From contig JAEYZI010000034.1 in the NCBI GenBank assembly GCA_023428065.1, forward strand, positions 10,086 to 74,085: 64,000 nt of DNA. The letters are read 5' to 3'. This DNA is from Actinomycetes bacterium (lineage in GTDB: Bacteria > Actinomycetota > Actinomycetes > Actinomycetales > Microbacteriaceae). Positions 24,809-32,975 of the stretch are shown here, piece after piece; the stretch's first letter is position 1, and each line of letters begins with the position of its first letter. The position numbers and the translations under genes are program-made. The notes under the pieces were generated by a model. That model did not search any database, was not told the DNA's origin, and saw only the letters and a list, made by a program, of their open reading frames with translations.

Positions 24809-25623
24809 GCGCCGACACGACGACCGCGCGCGGCGCGCGCCGAGGCGCCGCACGCCGCGCCCTCGAGAGCGTGTGGTTCGCGGTCGGGTTCCCCGCGATC
24901 CTGCTCCTCGTGTGGGGGATCTGGGGCACCATCGCGCCGCAGAAGTTCTTCCCCGATCCCGTGCGCATCCTGCGCGCCTTCGTCGACACCTGGGTCGGAC
25001 CCGCATTCGTCGAGGACGTGCTGCCGAGCCTCGCGCGTCTCGCGGTCGGCATCGTCCTGTCGATCGTCGTCGGCATCGCCGCCGGTACCGTCATCGGCCT
25101 CGTCCGCTGGCTGCGGGAGCTGCTCGAGCCGACCCTCGAGTTCTTCCGCGCCGTGCCGCCGCCCGTGCTCGTGCCGATCCTCATGCTCGTGCTCGGACCC
25201 GGCGACGCGACGCGCGTCATCGTGATCGTCGCGGGGGCGGTCTGGCCCGTGCTCCTCAACACGATCGAGGGCGTGCGCTCGACCGACTCGGTCATGACCG
25301 AGACGGCGCGCTCCTACGCGCTCACGCGCGCCGAGCGCATCCGCTTCCTCGTGCTCCCGGCCGCGAGCCCGCGCATCATGACGGGGGTGCGCCAGTGCCT
25401 CTCGGTCGCGCTCATCCTCATGGTCATCTCCGAGATGTTCAACAACTCCTCGGGGCTCGGCTACCGCATCACCTACTTCCAGACGAACTACCTCATCGCC
25501 GAGATGTGGAGCGGCATCCTGCTGCTCGGCCTCGTCGGCGTGCTGCTCGCCACGATCTTCGGGATCGTCGAGCGGCGCGTGCTCGCCTGGTATCACGGAA
25601 TCAAGGAGGTCGAACGTGCGTGA
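24805..25623 (+). CDS. NitT/TauT-type ABC transporter permease 2
   Basis: A 272-residue permease with about six membrane segments and the coupling loop ETARSYALTRAERIRFLVLP. It starts with GTG inside the stop of permease 1 and ends inside the start of the ATPase gene (eight-base overlap), so the three genes are translationally coupled. Divergence from permease 1 is high, suggesting a true heterodimer rather than a duplicate. Confidence 0.92.
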   Translation: MSADTTTARGARRGAARRALESVWFAVGFPAILLLVWGIWGTIAPQKFFPDPVRILRAFVDTWVGPAFVEDVLPSLARLAVGIVLSIVVGIAAGTVIGLVRWLRELLEPTLEFFRAVPPPVLVPILMLVLGPGDATRVIVIVAGAVWPVLLNTIEGVRSTDSVMTETARSYALTRAERIRFLVLPAASPRIMTGVRQCLSVALILMVISEMFNNSSGLGYRITYFQTNYLIAEMWSGILLLGLVGVLLATIFGIVERRVLAWYHGIKEVERA

Positions 25624-26416
25624 CACGTTGCTCGAGGTCGAGAACCTCAAGAAGGTCTACGAGTCCTCGACGGGCTCCGTCGAGGCCATCGGCGACATCA
25701 GCTTCTCGATGGAGCGCGGCGAGCTCGTCTGCATCGTCGGCCCCTCCGGCTGCGGCAAGACGACCCTGCTCAAGTGCATCGCGGGGCTGCTCGCCCCCAC
25801 GTCCGGGCGCATCGAGCTCGACGGGCTCGCCGTGAAGAGCCCGCCGCCGAATATGGCGGTCGTCTTCCAGGAGTACGGGCGCAGCCTCTATCCGTGGCTC
25901 ACGGTGCGCGGCAACATCGAGTTGCCGCTCAAGCACAAGGAGCTCTCGAAGACCGAACGCGCGACGCTCGTCGACGACGCCCTGCGCGCGGTCGGCCTCG
26001 ACCACGCGGGCGGCAGCTACCCGTGGCAGCTCTCCGGCGGCATGCAGCAGCGCGTCGCGATCGCCCGCGCCGTCGCCTACCAGCCCGAGGTGCTCATCAT
26101 GGACGAGCCGTTCGCGGCGGTCGACGCGCAGACGCGCGCCGACCTCGAGGACCTCGTGCGTCAGCTTCACCGCGAGCGCGGGATGTCGCTCCTGTTCGTG
26201 ACGCACGACATCGACGAGTCCGTGTACCTCGGCGAGCGCGTCATCGTGCTGTCGAAGTCGCCGACGTGGGTGCAGGAGGATCTCGCGATCGACCTCCCCG
26301 CCGAGCGCGATCAGATCACCACCCGGGCCATGCCGCGATTCACGGAGCTGCGCACGCACGTCTACGAGCAGATCCAGCGCGCGAAGCGCGGCGAGGCCGT
26401 GCGGCCCGCCGCTTGA
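25616..26416 (+). CDS. NitT/TauT-type ABC transporter ATP-binding protein
   Basis: ABC ATPase of 266 residues that powers the importer. Walker A is GPSGCGKTTLL, the Q-loop VVFQEYGRS, the signature LSGGMQQR, Walker B VLIMDEPFAAVD and the switch His is in VTHDIDES. The typical C-terminal tail of nitrate/taurine importers is present. GTG start, overlapping permease 2 by eight bases. The PaaX-type gene follows after 31 bases. Confidence 0.93.
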   Translation: MRDTLLEVENLKKVYESSTGSVEAIGDISFSMERGELVCIVGPSGCGKTTLLKCIAGLLAPTSGRIELDGLAVKSPPPNMAVVFQEYGRSLYPWLTVRGNIELPLKHKELSKTERATLVDDALRAVGLDHAGGSYPWQLSGGMQQRVAIARAVAYQPEVLIMDEPFAAVDAQTRADLEDLVRQLHRERGMSLLFVTHDIDESVYLGERVIVLSKSPTWVQEDLAIDLPAERDQITTRAMPRFTELRTHVYEQIQRAKRGEAVRPAA

Positions 26417-26447
26417 GCGGCGCCCGCACCCGGAAGGAAGGACACCC

Positions 26448-27281
26448 ATGAGGAGTCGCGCACCCAAGCAGCTCCTGCTGTCGTTCCTCGGCGAGTTCGT
26501 GCTCGACCGCCACAGCGACCCCGTGCGCGCGAGCGTCATCCTCGACGTCATGGAGGGTGCGGGCGTCGCGGCGCCCGCCGCCCGCTCGACCCTCGACCGC
26601 ATGAGCGCGCGGGGCCTCCTGCGCCGCCGCCGCCGCGGACGCGAGATCGAGTTCGAGCTCACCCCGGAGGCCGAGGCCGTCCTGCGCGAGGGCGGCCAGC
26701 GCGTGCACGGCAGCAACCCCTTCGCGGCGCACGGCGAGGGGTGGACGCTCGTGACCTTCACCCTCCCCGAGGGGCAGCGCACGCTGCGTCACCGCCTGCG
26801 TGCCGCGCTCACCTGGGCGGGTTTCGCGCCGCTGCGCGACGGCCTCTGGCTCGCCCCGGGCGACGTCGACATGGCGGCCGTGCTCGACCCCCTGCGCGAC
26901 GACCTGCCGGCGGGCGCCCTCACGGCCTTCCGGGCGCGCGAGCTCCCCGGCTTCTCGATGGCGGAGGCGGTGCGCGCCGCCTGGGACATCGAGGCCATCC
27001 GCAGCGCCCACCTCGCCTTCATCGACACGTGGGGGAGGGCCGGGGCGACCGACGGCAGCCCCAACCCGATCTCGGCCCGCACCATGCTCGTCGCCGACTG
27101 GCTCGCGCTGCTGCGCGCCGACCCGCGCCTGCCGCGCGAGTTCATGGACGCGGACTGGCCCGCGGACCGTTCGTTCGCCGTGCACCGCGCGCGCCACGAC
27201 GAGCTCGACGGCCCCGCTGCCGAGGCGTTCGCACGCCTCGTGGGCGCCGACTCCGCGCGGCCCGCCGCCGTCGGCGCCTGA
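26448..27281 (+). CDS. PaaX-family transcriptional regulator
   Basis: A 277-residue regulator with an N-terminal winged helix (KQLLLSFLGEFVLDR, AARSTLDRMSARGLLRRRRRG), a central PaaX domain (GWTLVTFTLPEGQRTLRHRL) and a C-terminal domain ending PREFMDADWPADRSF. PaaX proteins usually repress aromatic catabolism and release DNA when bound to an aryl-CoA thioester (family knowledge). As the last gene of the importer operon, facing an acyl-CoA ligase gene, it may sense a CoA ester made by that ligase. GGAAGGAAGG lies before the ATG. Confidence 0.9.
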   Translation: MRSRAPKQLLLSFLGEFVLDRHSDPVRASVILDVMEGAGVAAPAARSTLDRMSARGLLRRRRRGREIEFELTPEAEAVLREGGQRVHGSNPFAAHGEGWTLVTFTLPEGQRTLRHRLRAALTWAGFAPLRDGLWLAPGDVDMAAVLDPLRDDLPAGALTAFRARELPGFSMAEAVRAAWDIEAIRSAHLAFIDTWGRAGATDGSPNPISARTMLVADWLALLRADPRLPREFMDADWPADRSFAVHRARHDELDGPAAEAFARLVGADSARPAAVGA

Positions 27282-27308
27282 GCGCGGCGCCGACCGCCCC
27301 ATCTCCGC

Positions 27309-28841
27309 TCAGCCGGTCGGCTTTCCGAAGCGCGCCCGCAGCTCGGCCTTGCGCACCTTCCCGGACGCCGTGCGCGGCAGCTCGTCGACGATCACGACGT
27401 TCTTCGGCAGCTTGAAGCGCGCGAGCCGGCCGTCGAGGTGCGCCCGCACCTCCTCCGTGCTGATCGTCGTGCCGGGCGTGACCGTGAGCACGGCCCAGGG
27501 CACCTCGCCCCACTGCTCGTCGGGCACGCCGATGACGGCGACGCCCGTGACGCCGGGGAGGTCGCTGATGAGGTTCTCGACCTCGGCCGGGTAGATGTTC
27601 TCCCCGCCCGAGATGATCATGTCCTTGAGTCGGTCGGCGATGAAGAGGTAGCCGTCGGGGTCGAGGTAGCCGAGGTCGCCCGAGCGGTACCAGCCGTCGG
27701 CCGTGAACGCGGCCGCCGTCTCGTCGGGCAGGCCGTGGTAGCCCGTGAAGACGTTGGGGCCGAAGACCTCGACCTCGCCGATCGTGCCGCGCGGCACCAT
27801 CGCGCCGTGCTCGTCGGCGATGCGCACCTCGGTGAAGAAGTGCGGGAGGCCCACGCTGCCCTGCTTGGCGCGCGTCATGCTGGGGGGCAGCGACGTCGCG
27901 CCGGGCGAGGTCTCCGTCATCCCGTAGCCCTGCGAGAACGAGAGCCCCCGCTCCTCGTAGGCGTTGAGGATGCGCGTCGGCACGGCGGACCCGCCGCACG
28001 TGAGCTTGCGGAGGCTCGACAGCTCGGTGGTCGCCCACGCGGGGTGGTCGGCCATGAGCTGATAGGTCGTCGGGACGCCGCTCAGCATCGTGACGCCGTG
28101 CCGCTCGATGAGCTCGAGCGCGCGGCCCGGCTCGAAACCGCGCTCCAGCACGATCGTCGCGCCCTTGAGCAGCACGGGCAGGGCGCCCATGCCGAGGGAG
28201 GCGGCGTGGAAGAGGGGCGAGATCATGAGGGCGACGTCCGTCGAGACGACGTCGTAGTCGACGAGGCAGTTGAGGGCGACGAAGGTCAGGTTGCGGTGGC
28301 TCAGCACGGCGCCCTTCGCGCGACCCGTCGTGCCCGAGGTGTAGAGGATCGCGGCGGGCGCGTCGAGCGTCAGCTCGACCTGCGTGTGCCCGCCGCCCGC
28401 GGTGCGCAGCAGGGCGGAGAGTCCGGGGCGTCCCGGCTCGCCCTCACCCGTGACGATGACGTGCTCGACCGCGGCCCCGCGCAGCCCGGCCTCCACGCGC
28501 TCGGCGAGCGCCGGGTCGTGGATCACGACGTGCGCCCCCGAGTCGTGGATGACGTGCGCGACCTCGGGGGGCGCGAGGCGCGTGTTGACAGGCACGAAGA
28601 CGGCGCCGAGCTGCACCGCGCCGAACAGCACCTGCAGGAACTCGGGCGAGTTCTCCGCGGCCATCGCCACGCGATCGCCGGGGCCGACGCCGAGACGGCG
28701 CAGCAGCGACGACACCCGATCGGCGCCGTCGGCGAGCTCGCGATAGCTCGTCGTCTCGCCGTCGCCGTGGATGAGCGCGACCTTGTCGGGCGACTTGAGG
28801 CGGCGCTTGGCCATCCAGGCGCCGAGACCGTTGTCGAACAT
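27309..28841 (-). CDS. Acyl-CoA ligase (AMP-dependent synthetase)
   Basis: Cytosolic ANL-superfamily enzyme of 510 residues that activates a carboxylic acid with ATP and CoA. Motifs: P-loop YTSGTTGRAKGA near residue 160, GYGMTETS, YRSGDLGYLDPDGY, hinge RLKDMIISGGENIYPAEVE and catalytic Lys in PRTASGKVRK. The substrate class is not fixed by the motifs; aromatic, medium-chain and cyclic acids are all possible. It is the last gene of the SDR operon, 55 bases after maoC. The ATG at 28841 is chosen because upstream sequence belongs to the maoC 3' end. Confidence 0.9.
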   Translation of the reverse strand: MFDNGLGAWMAKRRLKSPDKVALIHGDGETTSYRELADGADRVSSLLRRLGVGPGDRVAMAAENSPEFLQVLFGAVQLGAVFVPVNTRLAPPEVAHVIHDSGAHVVIHDPALAERVEAGLRGAAVEHVIVTGEGEPGRPGLSALLRTAGGGHTQVELTLDAPAAILYTSGTTGRAKGAVLSHRNLTFVALNCLVDYDVVSTDVALMISPLFHAASLGMGALPVLLKGATIVLERGFEPGRALELIERHGVTMLSGVPTTYQLMADHPAWATTELSSLRKLTCGGSAVPTRILNAYEERGLSFSQGYGMTETSPGATSLPPSMTRAKQGSVGLPHFFTEVRIADEHGAMVPRGTIGEVEVFGPNVFTGYHGLPDETAAAFTADGWYRSGDLGYLDPDGYLFIADRLKDMIISGGENIYPAEVENLISDLPGVTGVAVIGVPDEQWGEVPWAVLTVTPGTTISTEEVRAHLDGRLARFKLPKNVVIVDELPRTASGKVRKAELRARFGKPTG

Positions 28842-28896
28842 CAGCGTCCTCTCCGTCGAGGCGGTGAAGCGTGGTGGGTGGGGAAGGGGGAGCCGC

Positions 28897-29352
28897 TCAG
28901 GCGTAGAAGCGGTAGAGCCCGCGCGCGACGACGGCGGGCTTCGGGGCGTCCTCGATCTCGATCGTCTGGTCGACGGTGAACTGGTACCCACCGGGCACCT
29001 CCGTGACCTCGGCGATCGTCGCGGCCATCCGCACGCGCGCGCCGACCTTGACGGGGCTCACGAAGCGCACCTTGTCGAGGCCGTAGTTGACACGCGTGGA
29101 GACGCCCGTGACGTCGAAGAGCTCCGACCAGAACTTCACGGTGAGCGAGAGCGTGAGGAAGCCGTGTGCGACGGGCGCGCCGAACGGGCCGTCCTTCGCG
29201 CGCTCGGGGTCGACGTGGATCCACTGGTGGTCGTCCGTCGCGTCGGCGAAGAGGCCGATCCGGTCCTGGGTGATCTCGAACCACTCGGTCGTGCCGAGAT
29301 CGGTTCCGGCGAGATTCGCCGCATCCGCGTAGTCGACGGTGAACGTCATCAT
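28897..29352 (-). CDS. MaoC-type (R)-specific enoyl-CoA hydratase, NodN-like
   Basis: Hot-dog-fold protein of 151 residues. The segment DATDDHQWIHVDPERA keeps the hydratase Asp and His, and GPFGAPVAHGFLTLSL matches the NodN/Rv0130 group, whose mycobacterial member hydrates (R)-enoyl-CoA (family knowledge). It probably adds water to an unsaturated CoA ester. Its ATG overlaps the stop of the acyl-CoA dehydrogenase gene (ATGA), which decides the start at 29352 over the next ATG at 29349. AGAAAGG lies just upstream. Confidence 0.9.
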   Translation of the reverse strand: MMTFTVDYADAANLAGTDLGTTEWFEITQDRIGLFADATDDHQWIHVDPERAKDGPFGAPVAHGFLTLSLTVKFWSELFDVTGVSTRVNYGLDKVRFVSPVKVGARVRMAATIAEVTEVPGGYQFTVDQTIEIEDAPKPAVVARGLYRFYA

Positions 29353-30560
29353 GATGCCTTTCTGTTCGGGCGGGGTGAGGTGAAGGCCGAGTGGCCCGTG
29401 AGGGCGCGGCCGACGATGAGCGAGGTGATCTCGTGCGTGCCCTCGTAGGAGTACACGGCCTCCGCGTCGGCGAAGAACCGCGCGGCGTCGTGCTCGAGCA
29501 GGAGGCCGTTGCCGCCGAGGATCTCGCGCGCGAGCGCCGCCGTCTCCCGTGCGCGCAGGGCCGTCCACATCTTCGCGAGCGCCGACTCCTCGTCTGCGAC
29601 GTGCCCGGCGTCCTGGCGCAGCGAGAGCTGCACGACCATGCCGAGCGACGCCGTGAGGTTGCCGAGCATGCGCGCGAGCTTCTCCTGCACGAGCGCGAAC
29701 GCCCCGATCGGCCGGTCGAACTGCTCGCGCGCGCCCGCGTAGCGCAGCGCGGCGTCGAGGGCCCCGGCCTGCAGCCCCGTGGCGATCCACGCGACATCCG
29801 AGCGGGTCGCAGCGAGGATCCGGGCGACGTCGCCCCATCCGTCCACGCGCTGCAATCGCGCCGACTCGGGTACGCGCACCCCCGTGAGGGCGAGCTCGGC
29901 GTTCTGCACGGGCCGCAGCGCGACCTTGCCGCGCATGACGTGCACCTCGAGCCCCGGGGCGTGCCGGTCGACGAGGAAGGCGCGCACCGCGCCGTCCTCG
30001 GTGTCGCGCGCGAAGACCACGATGACGTCGGCCGCGTCGGCGCCGCCGATCCAGCGCTTGGCGCCGTCGAGCACCCACCCCTCGCCGTCGCGGCGCGCCG
30101 TCGTGGCGAGCCCGCCGGCGATGTCCGAGCCGTGGTCGGGCTCCGTGAGGGCGAACGCGCCCGCGAGCTCGAACGACCGGATGCGCGGGTCGAGCTCGCG
30201 CACCTGCTCCGGGGAGCCTCCGACCGCGACGGCCGTGCGGAAGAGCCCGGACTGACCGTTGTAGGCGGTCGCGAGCGAGACGTCGGTGCGCGCGAGCAGG
30301 TAGGTGCGGAAGCCGGAGAAGAGACTCGATCCGGCCTCCTCGGGCGTGAGCCCCGGGGGATCCATGAGCCGGAGCCGTGCGAGCGCGGGCCGCACGGCAG
30401 GCGGCATCTCGGCCTGCTCCCACGCCTCGGGGAGGAGGGGCCGCAGCTCGGTGTCGAGCACGTGCTGCAGTCGCTCGAGGCACGCGAGCGCGGGCGCGCT
30501 CAGGTGCGCCGCGGCGAACCCATACGGGTCGAGGCCGAGGGGCGCGGGCGCGGCGGGCAT
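29349..30560 (-). CDS. Acyl-CoA dehydrogenase, glutaryl-CoA dehydrogenase-like
   Basis: FAD enzyme of 403 residues. Features are ALTEPDHGSDIAGG near residue 140, the FAD/substrate segment KRWIGGADAADV, the helix REQFDRPIGAFALVQEKLA, and YSYEGTHEITSLIVGRALTG with the catalytic Glu in YEGT, which most resembles the glutaryl-CoA dehydrogenase branch. The Arg of EPDHGSD-type motifs that binds a second carboxylate cannot be confirmed by eye, so the substrate is open. It starts two bases after the amidohydrolase stop and overlaps maoC by four bases. Confidence 0.9.
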   Translation of the reverse strand: MPAAPAPLGLDPYGFAAAHLSAPALACLERLQHVLDTELRPLLPEAWEQAEMPPAVRPALARLRLMDPPGLTPEEAGSSLFSGFRTYLLARTDVSLATAYNGQSGLFRTAVAVGGSPEQVRELDPRIRSFELAGAFALTEPDHGSDIAGGLATTARRDGEGWVLDGAKRWIGGADAADVIVVFARDTEDGAVRAFLVDRHAPGLEVHVMRGKVALRPVQNAELALTGVRVPESARLQRVDGWGDVARILAATRSDVAWIATGLQAGALDAALRYAGAREQFDRPIGAFALVQEKLARMLGNLTASLGMVVQLSLRQDAGHVADEESALAKMWTALRARETAALAREILGGNGLLLEHDAARFFADAEAVYSYEGTHEITSLIVGRALTGHSAFTSPRPNRKAS

Positions 30561-30562
30561 CG

Positions 30563-31450
30563 TCAGCCTCCGAGCCCCAGCAGCCGCACGGCGTTGTCGC
30601 GCAGGATGCCCGGCATGACCGCGGGCTTGAGGGCGGTCTGCTCGACGTCGCGCAGCCACCGGTCGGGCGTCAGCAGGGGGAAGTCGGAGCCGAACAGCAC
30701 GCGCGAGGAGAGGATCGAGTTGGCGTAGCGCACGAGCTCGGCGCCGAAGTACTTGGGGCTCCATCCGGAGAGGTCGATCCACGTGTTGGGCTTGTGGGTC
30801 GCGACGGCGAGCGCCTCGTCCTGCCAGGGCACCGAGGGGTGCGCCATGACGATCTGCAGCTCGGGGAATCGAGCCGCGGCGGTGTCGAGCAGCATGGGGT
30901 TCGAAAGTCCGAGGGTGAGCCCGCGGCCGCCGGGCAGCCCCGCGCCGATGCCCGTCTGGCCCGTGTGGAAGAGGGCGACGACGCCCGCGTCGCTCAGCAC
31001 CTCGTAGAGCGGGGAGTGCACGGGGTCGCTCGGGTCGAAGCCCTGCACGGTGGGGTGGAACTTGAAGCCCCGCACGCCGTGGTCCTCGATGAGCCGTCGC
31101 GCGTCGTCGATCGCGGACGCGCCGCGCAGCGGGTCGACGGAGCCGAACGGGATGAGCACGTCGTTGTGGCGCGCCGCGCCCTCGGCGATCTCGGCGCTCG
31201 AGAGCGGCGGATGCCCGAGATGCGTGCGCGCGTCGACCGTGAATACGACGGCCGCCATGGAGCGCTCGCGGTAGTAGTCGGCGATCGAGTCGAGGTCGGG
31301 CCGCGGGCCGTCGGTGCTGAAGTAGCGCGAGGCGGCCTCGGTGAGGTCGGCGGGCAGCGAGGAGTGGCCGTGCGCGTCGACCTCGACGTGCACGTGCATG
31401 TCGATCGCGGTGAGCGCCGCGACGTCGATCGCCGGTTCGTAGCGCGTCAT
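30563..31450 (-). CDS. Amidohydrolase-2 family TIM-barrel enzyme
   Basis: Metal-dependent barrel enzyme of 295 residues. Metal ligands are visible in IDMHVHVE (HxH near residue 18), FKFHPTVQ, ALFHTGQ, VMAHPSVP and GSDFPLL. Relatives include decarboxylases, hydratases and lactonases of aromatic pathways (for example ACMSD, LigJ, LigI). In a CoA operon it may cleave a ring-opened or lactone intermediate, or decarboxylate an aromatic acid; this is inference. The ATG overlaps the SDR stop (ATGA), giving tight coupling. Confidence 0.88.
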   Translation of the reverse strand: MTRYEPAIDVAALTAIDMHVHVEVDAHGHSSLPADLTEAASRYFSTDGPRPDLDSIADYYRERSMAAVVFTVDARTHLGHPPLSSAEIAEGAARHNDVLIPFGSVDPLRGASAIDDARRLIEDHGVRGFKFHPTVQGFDPSDPVHSPLYEVLSDAGVVALFHTGQTGIGAGLPGGRGLTLGLSNPMLLDTAAARFPELQIVMAHPSVPWQDEALAVATHKPNTWIDLSGWSPKYFGAELVRYANSILSSRVLFGSDFPLLTPDRWLRDVEQTALKPAVMPGILRDNAVRLLGLGG

Positions 31451-32379
31451 GACGGGTCGGATGCGCGCGTCAGCTCGTCGGGGAGGGGCGGGAAGCTCTC
31501 GCCGACCGTCTCGAGCGAGGGCCCGAACTCGTCGTCGAACGCCGCGGCGATCGCGTCGGCCGTCCATCCGCCCTCGCGGTACGCCGTGACGGTGGGCTGC
31601 GGATGCGACCACAGCTGCATGCGGTCGCCGCCGATGCCGATCGCCTGCCCCGTCACGCCGGCCGCCGCATCCGAGGCGAGGAAGGCCACGAGGCCCGCGA
31701 CGTCGTCGGAGGTGCCGAAGCCGAGGTCGTGGCGGAAGAACGCGGGCATGGGCTCGCCGGCCGCGTCCGCCTCGACGGCGGCGGCGAAGTAGGGCACGGT
31801 CGCGGTCATGGCGGTCGCGGCGACCGGGATGACGGCGTTGGCCGTGATGCCGGCGCGCGCGAGCTCGAGCGCCCACGTGCGCACCATGCCGACGATGCCG
31901 GCCTTCGCGGCGGCGTAGTTGGTCTGTCCGAAGTTGCCGCGCTGACCGGTGGGGGAGCCGATGCACACGATGCGGCCTCCTTCGCCCGCCTCGCGCATGT
32001 GCTGCACGGCGGCGCGCACGCACGTGAAGGTGCCCCGCAGGTGCACGTCGATGACGGTGTCGAAGTCGTCGTCGCTCATCTTCCACAGCACGGTGTCGCG
32101 CAGCACGCCCGCGTTGGTGACGAGGATGTCGAGCCGCCCGTAGCGCTCGACGGCGGCCTCCACGAGCTGCGTCGCGGTCGACGTGGGACCGACGGGCGCC
32201 ACGACGGCGCTCGCGATGCCGCCCTCGGCCGTGATGGAGGCGACGGCCTCCGCCGCGATCGTCTCGTCGACGTCGTTCACGATGACGGATGCGCCCTGTC
32301 GCGCGAGCTCCTGGGCGTAGGCGAGCCCGAGTCCGCGACCCGACCCCGTGACGATCGCGACCTTGCCGTCGAGTGACAT
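31447..32379 (-). CDS. SDR-family dehydrogenase, MFE-2-like 3-hydroxyacyl-CoA dehydrogenase
   Basis: NAD(P)-dependent Rossmann enzyme of 310 residues with TGSGRGLG near residue 12, NAGVLRD, catalytic Ser in CIGSPTGQ and YxxxK in NYAAAKAG. The C-terminal extension after residue 250 (YREGGWTADAIAAAFDDEF) resembles the SDR domain of peroxisomal multifunctional enzyme 2, whose partner is a MaoC hydratase, as in this operon. First gene of the operon; GGAGTT lies six bases before the ATG, behind a TTGACT-TGTAAT promoter. Confidence 0.9.
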   Translation of the reverse strand: MSLDGKVAIVTGSGRGLGLAYAQELARQGASVIVNDVDETIAAEAVASITAEGGIASAVVAPVGPTSTATQLVEAAVERYGRLDILVTNAGVLRDTVLWKMSDDDFDTVIDVHLRGTFTCVRAAVQHMREAGEGGRIVCIGSPTGQRGNFGQTNYAAAKAGIVGMVRTWALELARAGITANAVIPVAATAMTATVPYFAAAVEADAAGEPMPAFFRHDLGFGTSDDVAGLVAFLASDAAAGVTGQAIGIGGDRMQLWSHPQPTVTAYREGGWTADAIAAAFDDEFGPSLETVGESFPPLPDELTRASDPS

Positions 32380-32406
32380 CCGCAACTCCCTTGTCTCGTG
32401 CGTCCT

Positions 32407-32436
32407 ATTACAGCCCGATTCGATTGAAGAAGTCAA
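32407..32436 (-). promoter_or_regulatory. Promoter of the SDR-ligase operon
   Basis: On the minus strand TTGACT (32436-32431) and TGTAAT (32412-32407) are separated by 18 bases, giving a good sigma-70-type promoter with transcription starting near 32400, about 20 bases before the SDR start codon. Confidence 0.7.
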
Positions 32437-32437
32437 T
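32423..32437. promoter_or_regulatory. MarR operator candidate over the -35 box
   Basis: ATTGA (32423-32427) and TCAAT (32433-32437) are inverted around AGAAG. The palindrome covers the -35 box of the SDR operon promoter and lies 36 bases before the marR start, the classic position of a MarR operator. The arms are short, so confidence rests on placement. Confidence 0.55.
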
Positions 32438-32472
32438 TATTGCCGTTGGCACTTTTTGCTAGCATCGTGCGC

Positions 32473-32907
32473 ATGGCCCACCGCGCAGCGTCGCCGCTCG
32501 ACGACGACCTCAGCTTCCTGCTGGCGCGGGCCAACGCCCTCTCCCTCGCGGCCGGCAACGCCGCGCTCGTCGACCTCGGCCTGCGCGTGCGCTCCTACTC
32601 GGTGCTCGCGCTCGCGGCGGGCGAGGGGCGCCCCTCGCAGCGCGAGCTCGCGGAGTTCCTGCGCCTCGACCCGAGCCAGGTCGTCGCGCTCGTCGACGAG
32701 CTGCAGCGCCGCGGGCTCGTCGTGCGCGAGCCCGACCCCGTCGACCGCCGGGCCAACGTCGTCGTCGCGACGAGCGACGGGGAGGAGCTCTTCGCGCGGG
32801 CCCGCGTCGCCGTGCGCGACGCGGAGCGCGAACTCCACGCGGGCCTCTCCGCCGACGATCGCGCGCGCCTCGCCGATCTGCTCCAGCAGATCGCCTTCCC
32901 CGCCTGA
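32473..32907 (+). CDS. MarR-family transcriptional regulator
   Basis: A 144-residue winged-helix dimer. The reading head is RPSQRELAEFLRLDPSQVVALVDELQ-like (helix pair near residues 55-80), followed by the wing EPDPVDRRANVV with the conserved DRR. It likely represses the divergent SDR-ligase operon and its own gene and responds to a pathway metabolite. The start is supported by TAGCAT at 32460-32465, seven bases before the ATG (leaderless). Confidence 0.92.
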   Translation: MAHRAASPLDDDLSFLLARANALSLAAGNAALVDLGLRVRSYSVLALAAGEGRPSQRELAEFLRLDPSQVVALVDELQRRGLVVREPDPVDRRANVVVATSDGEELFARARVAVRDAERELHAGLSADDRARLADLLQQIAFPA

Positions 32908-32975
32908 GGCCCCGGCGCCGGGCAGCCGCCCGCCGTGGTCCGGAGGGGGCGTCATCCGATGCCATGATGGTGCGC

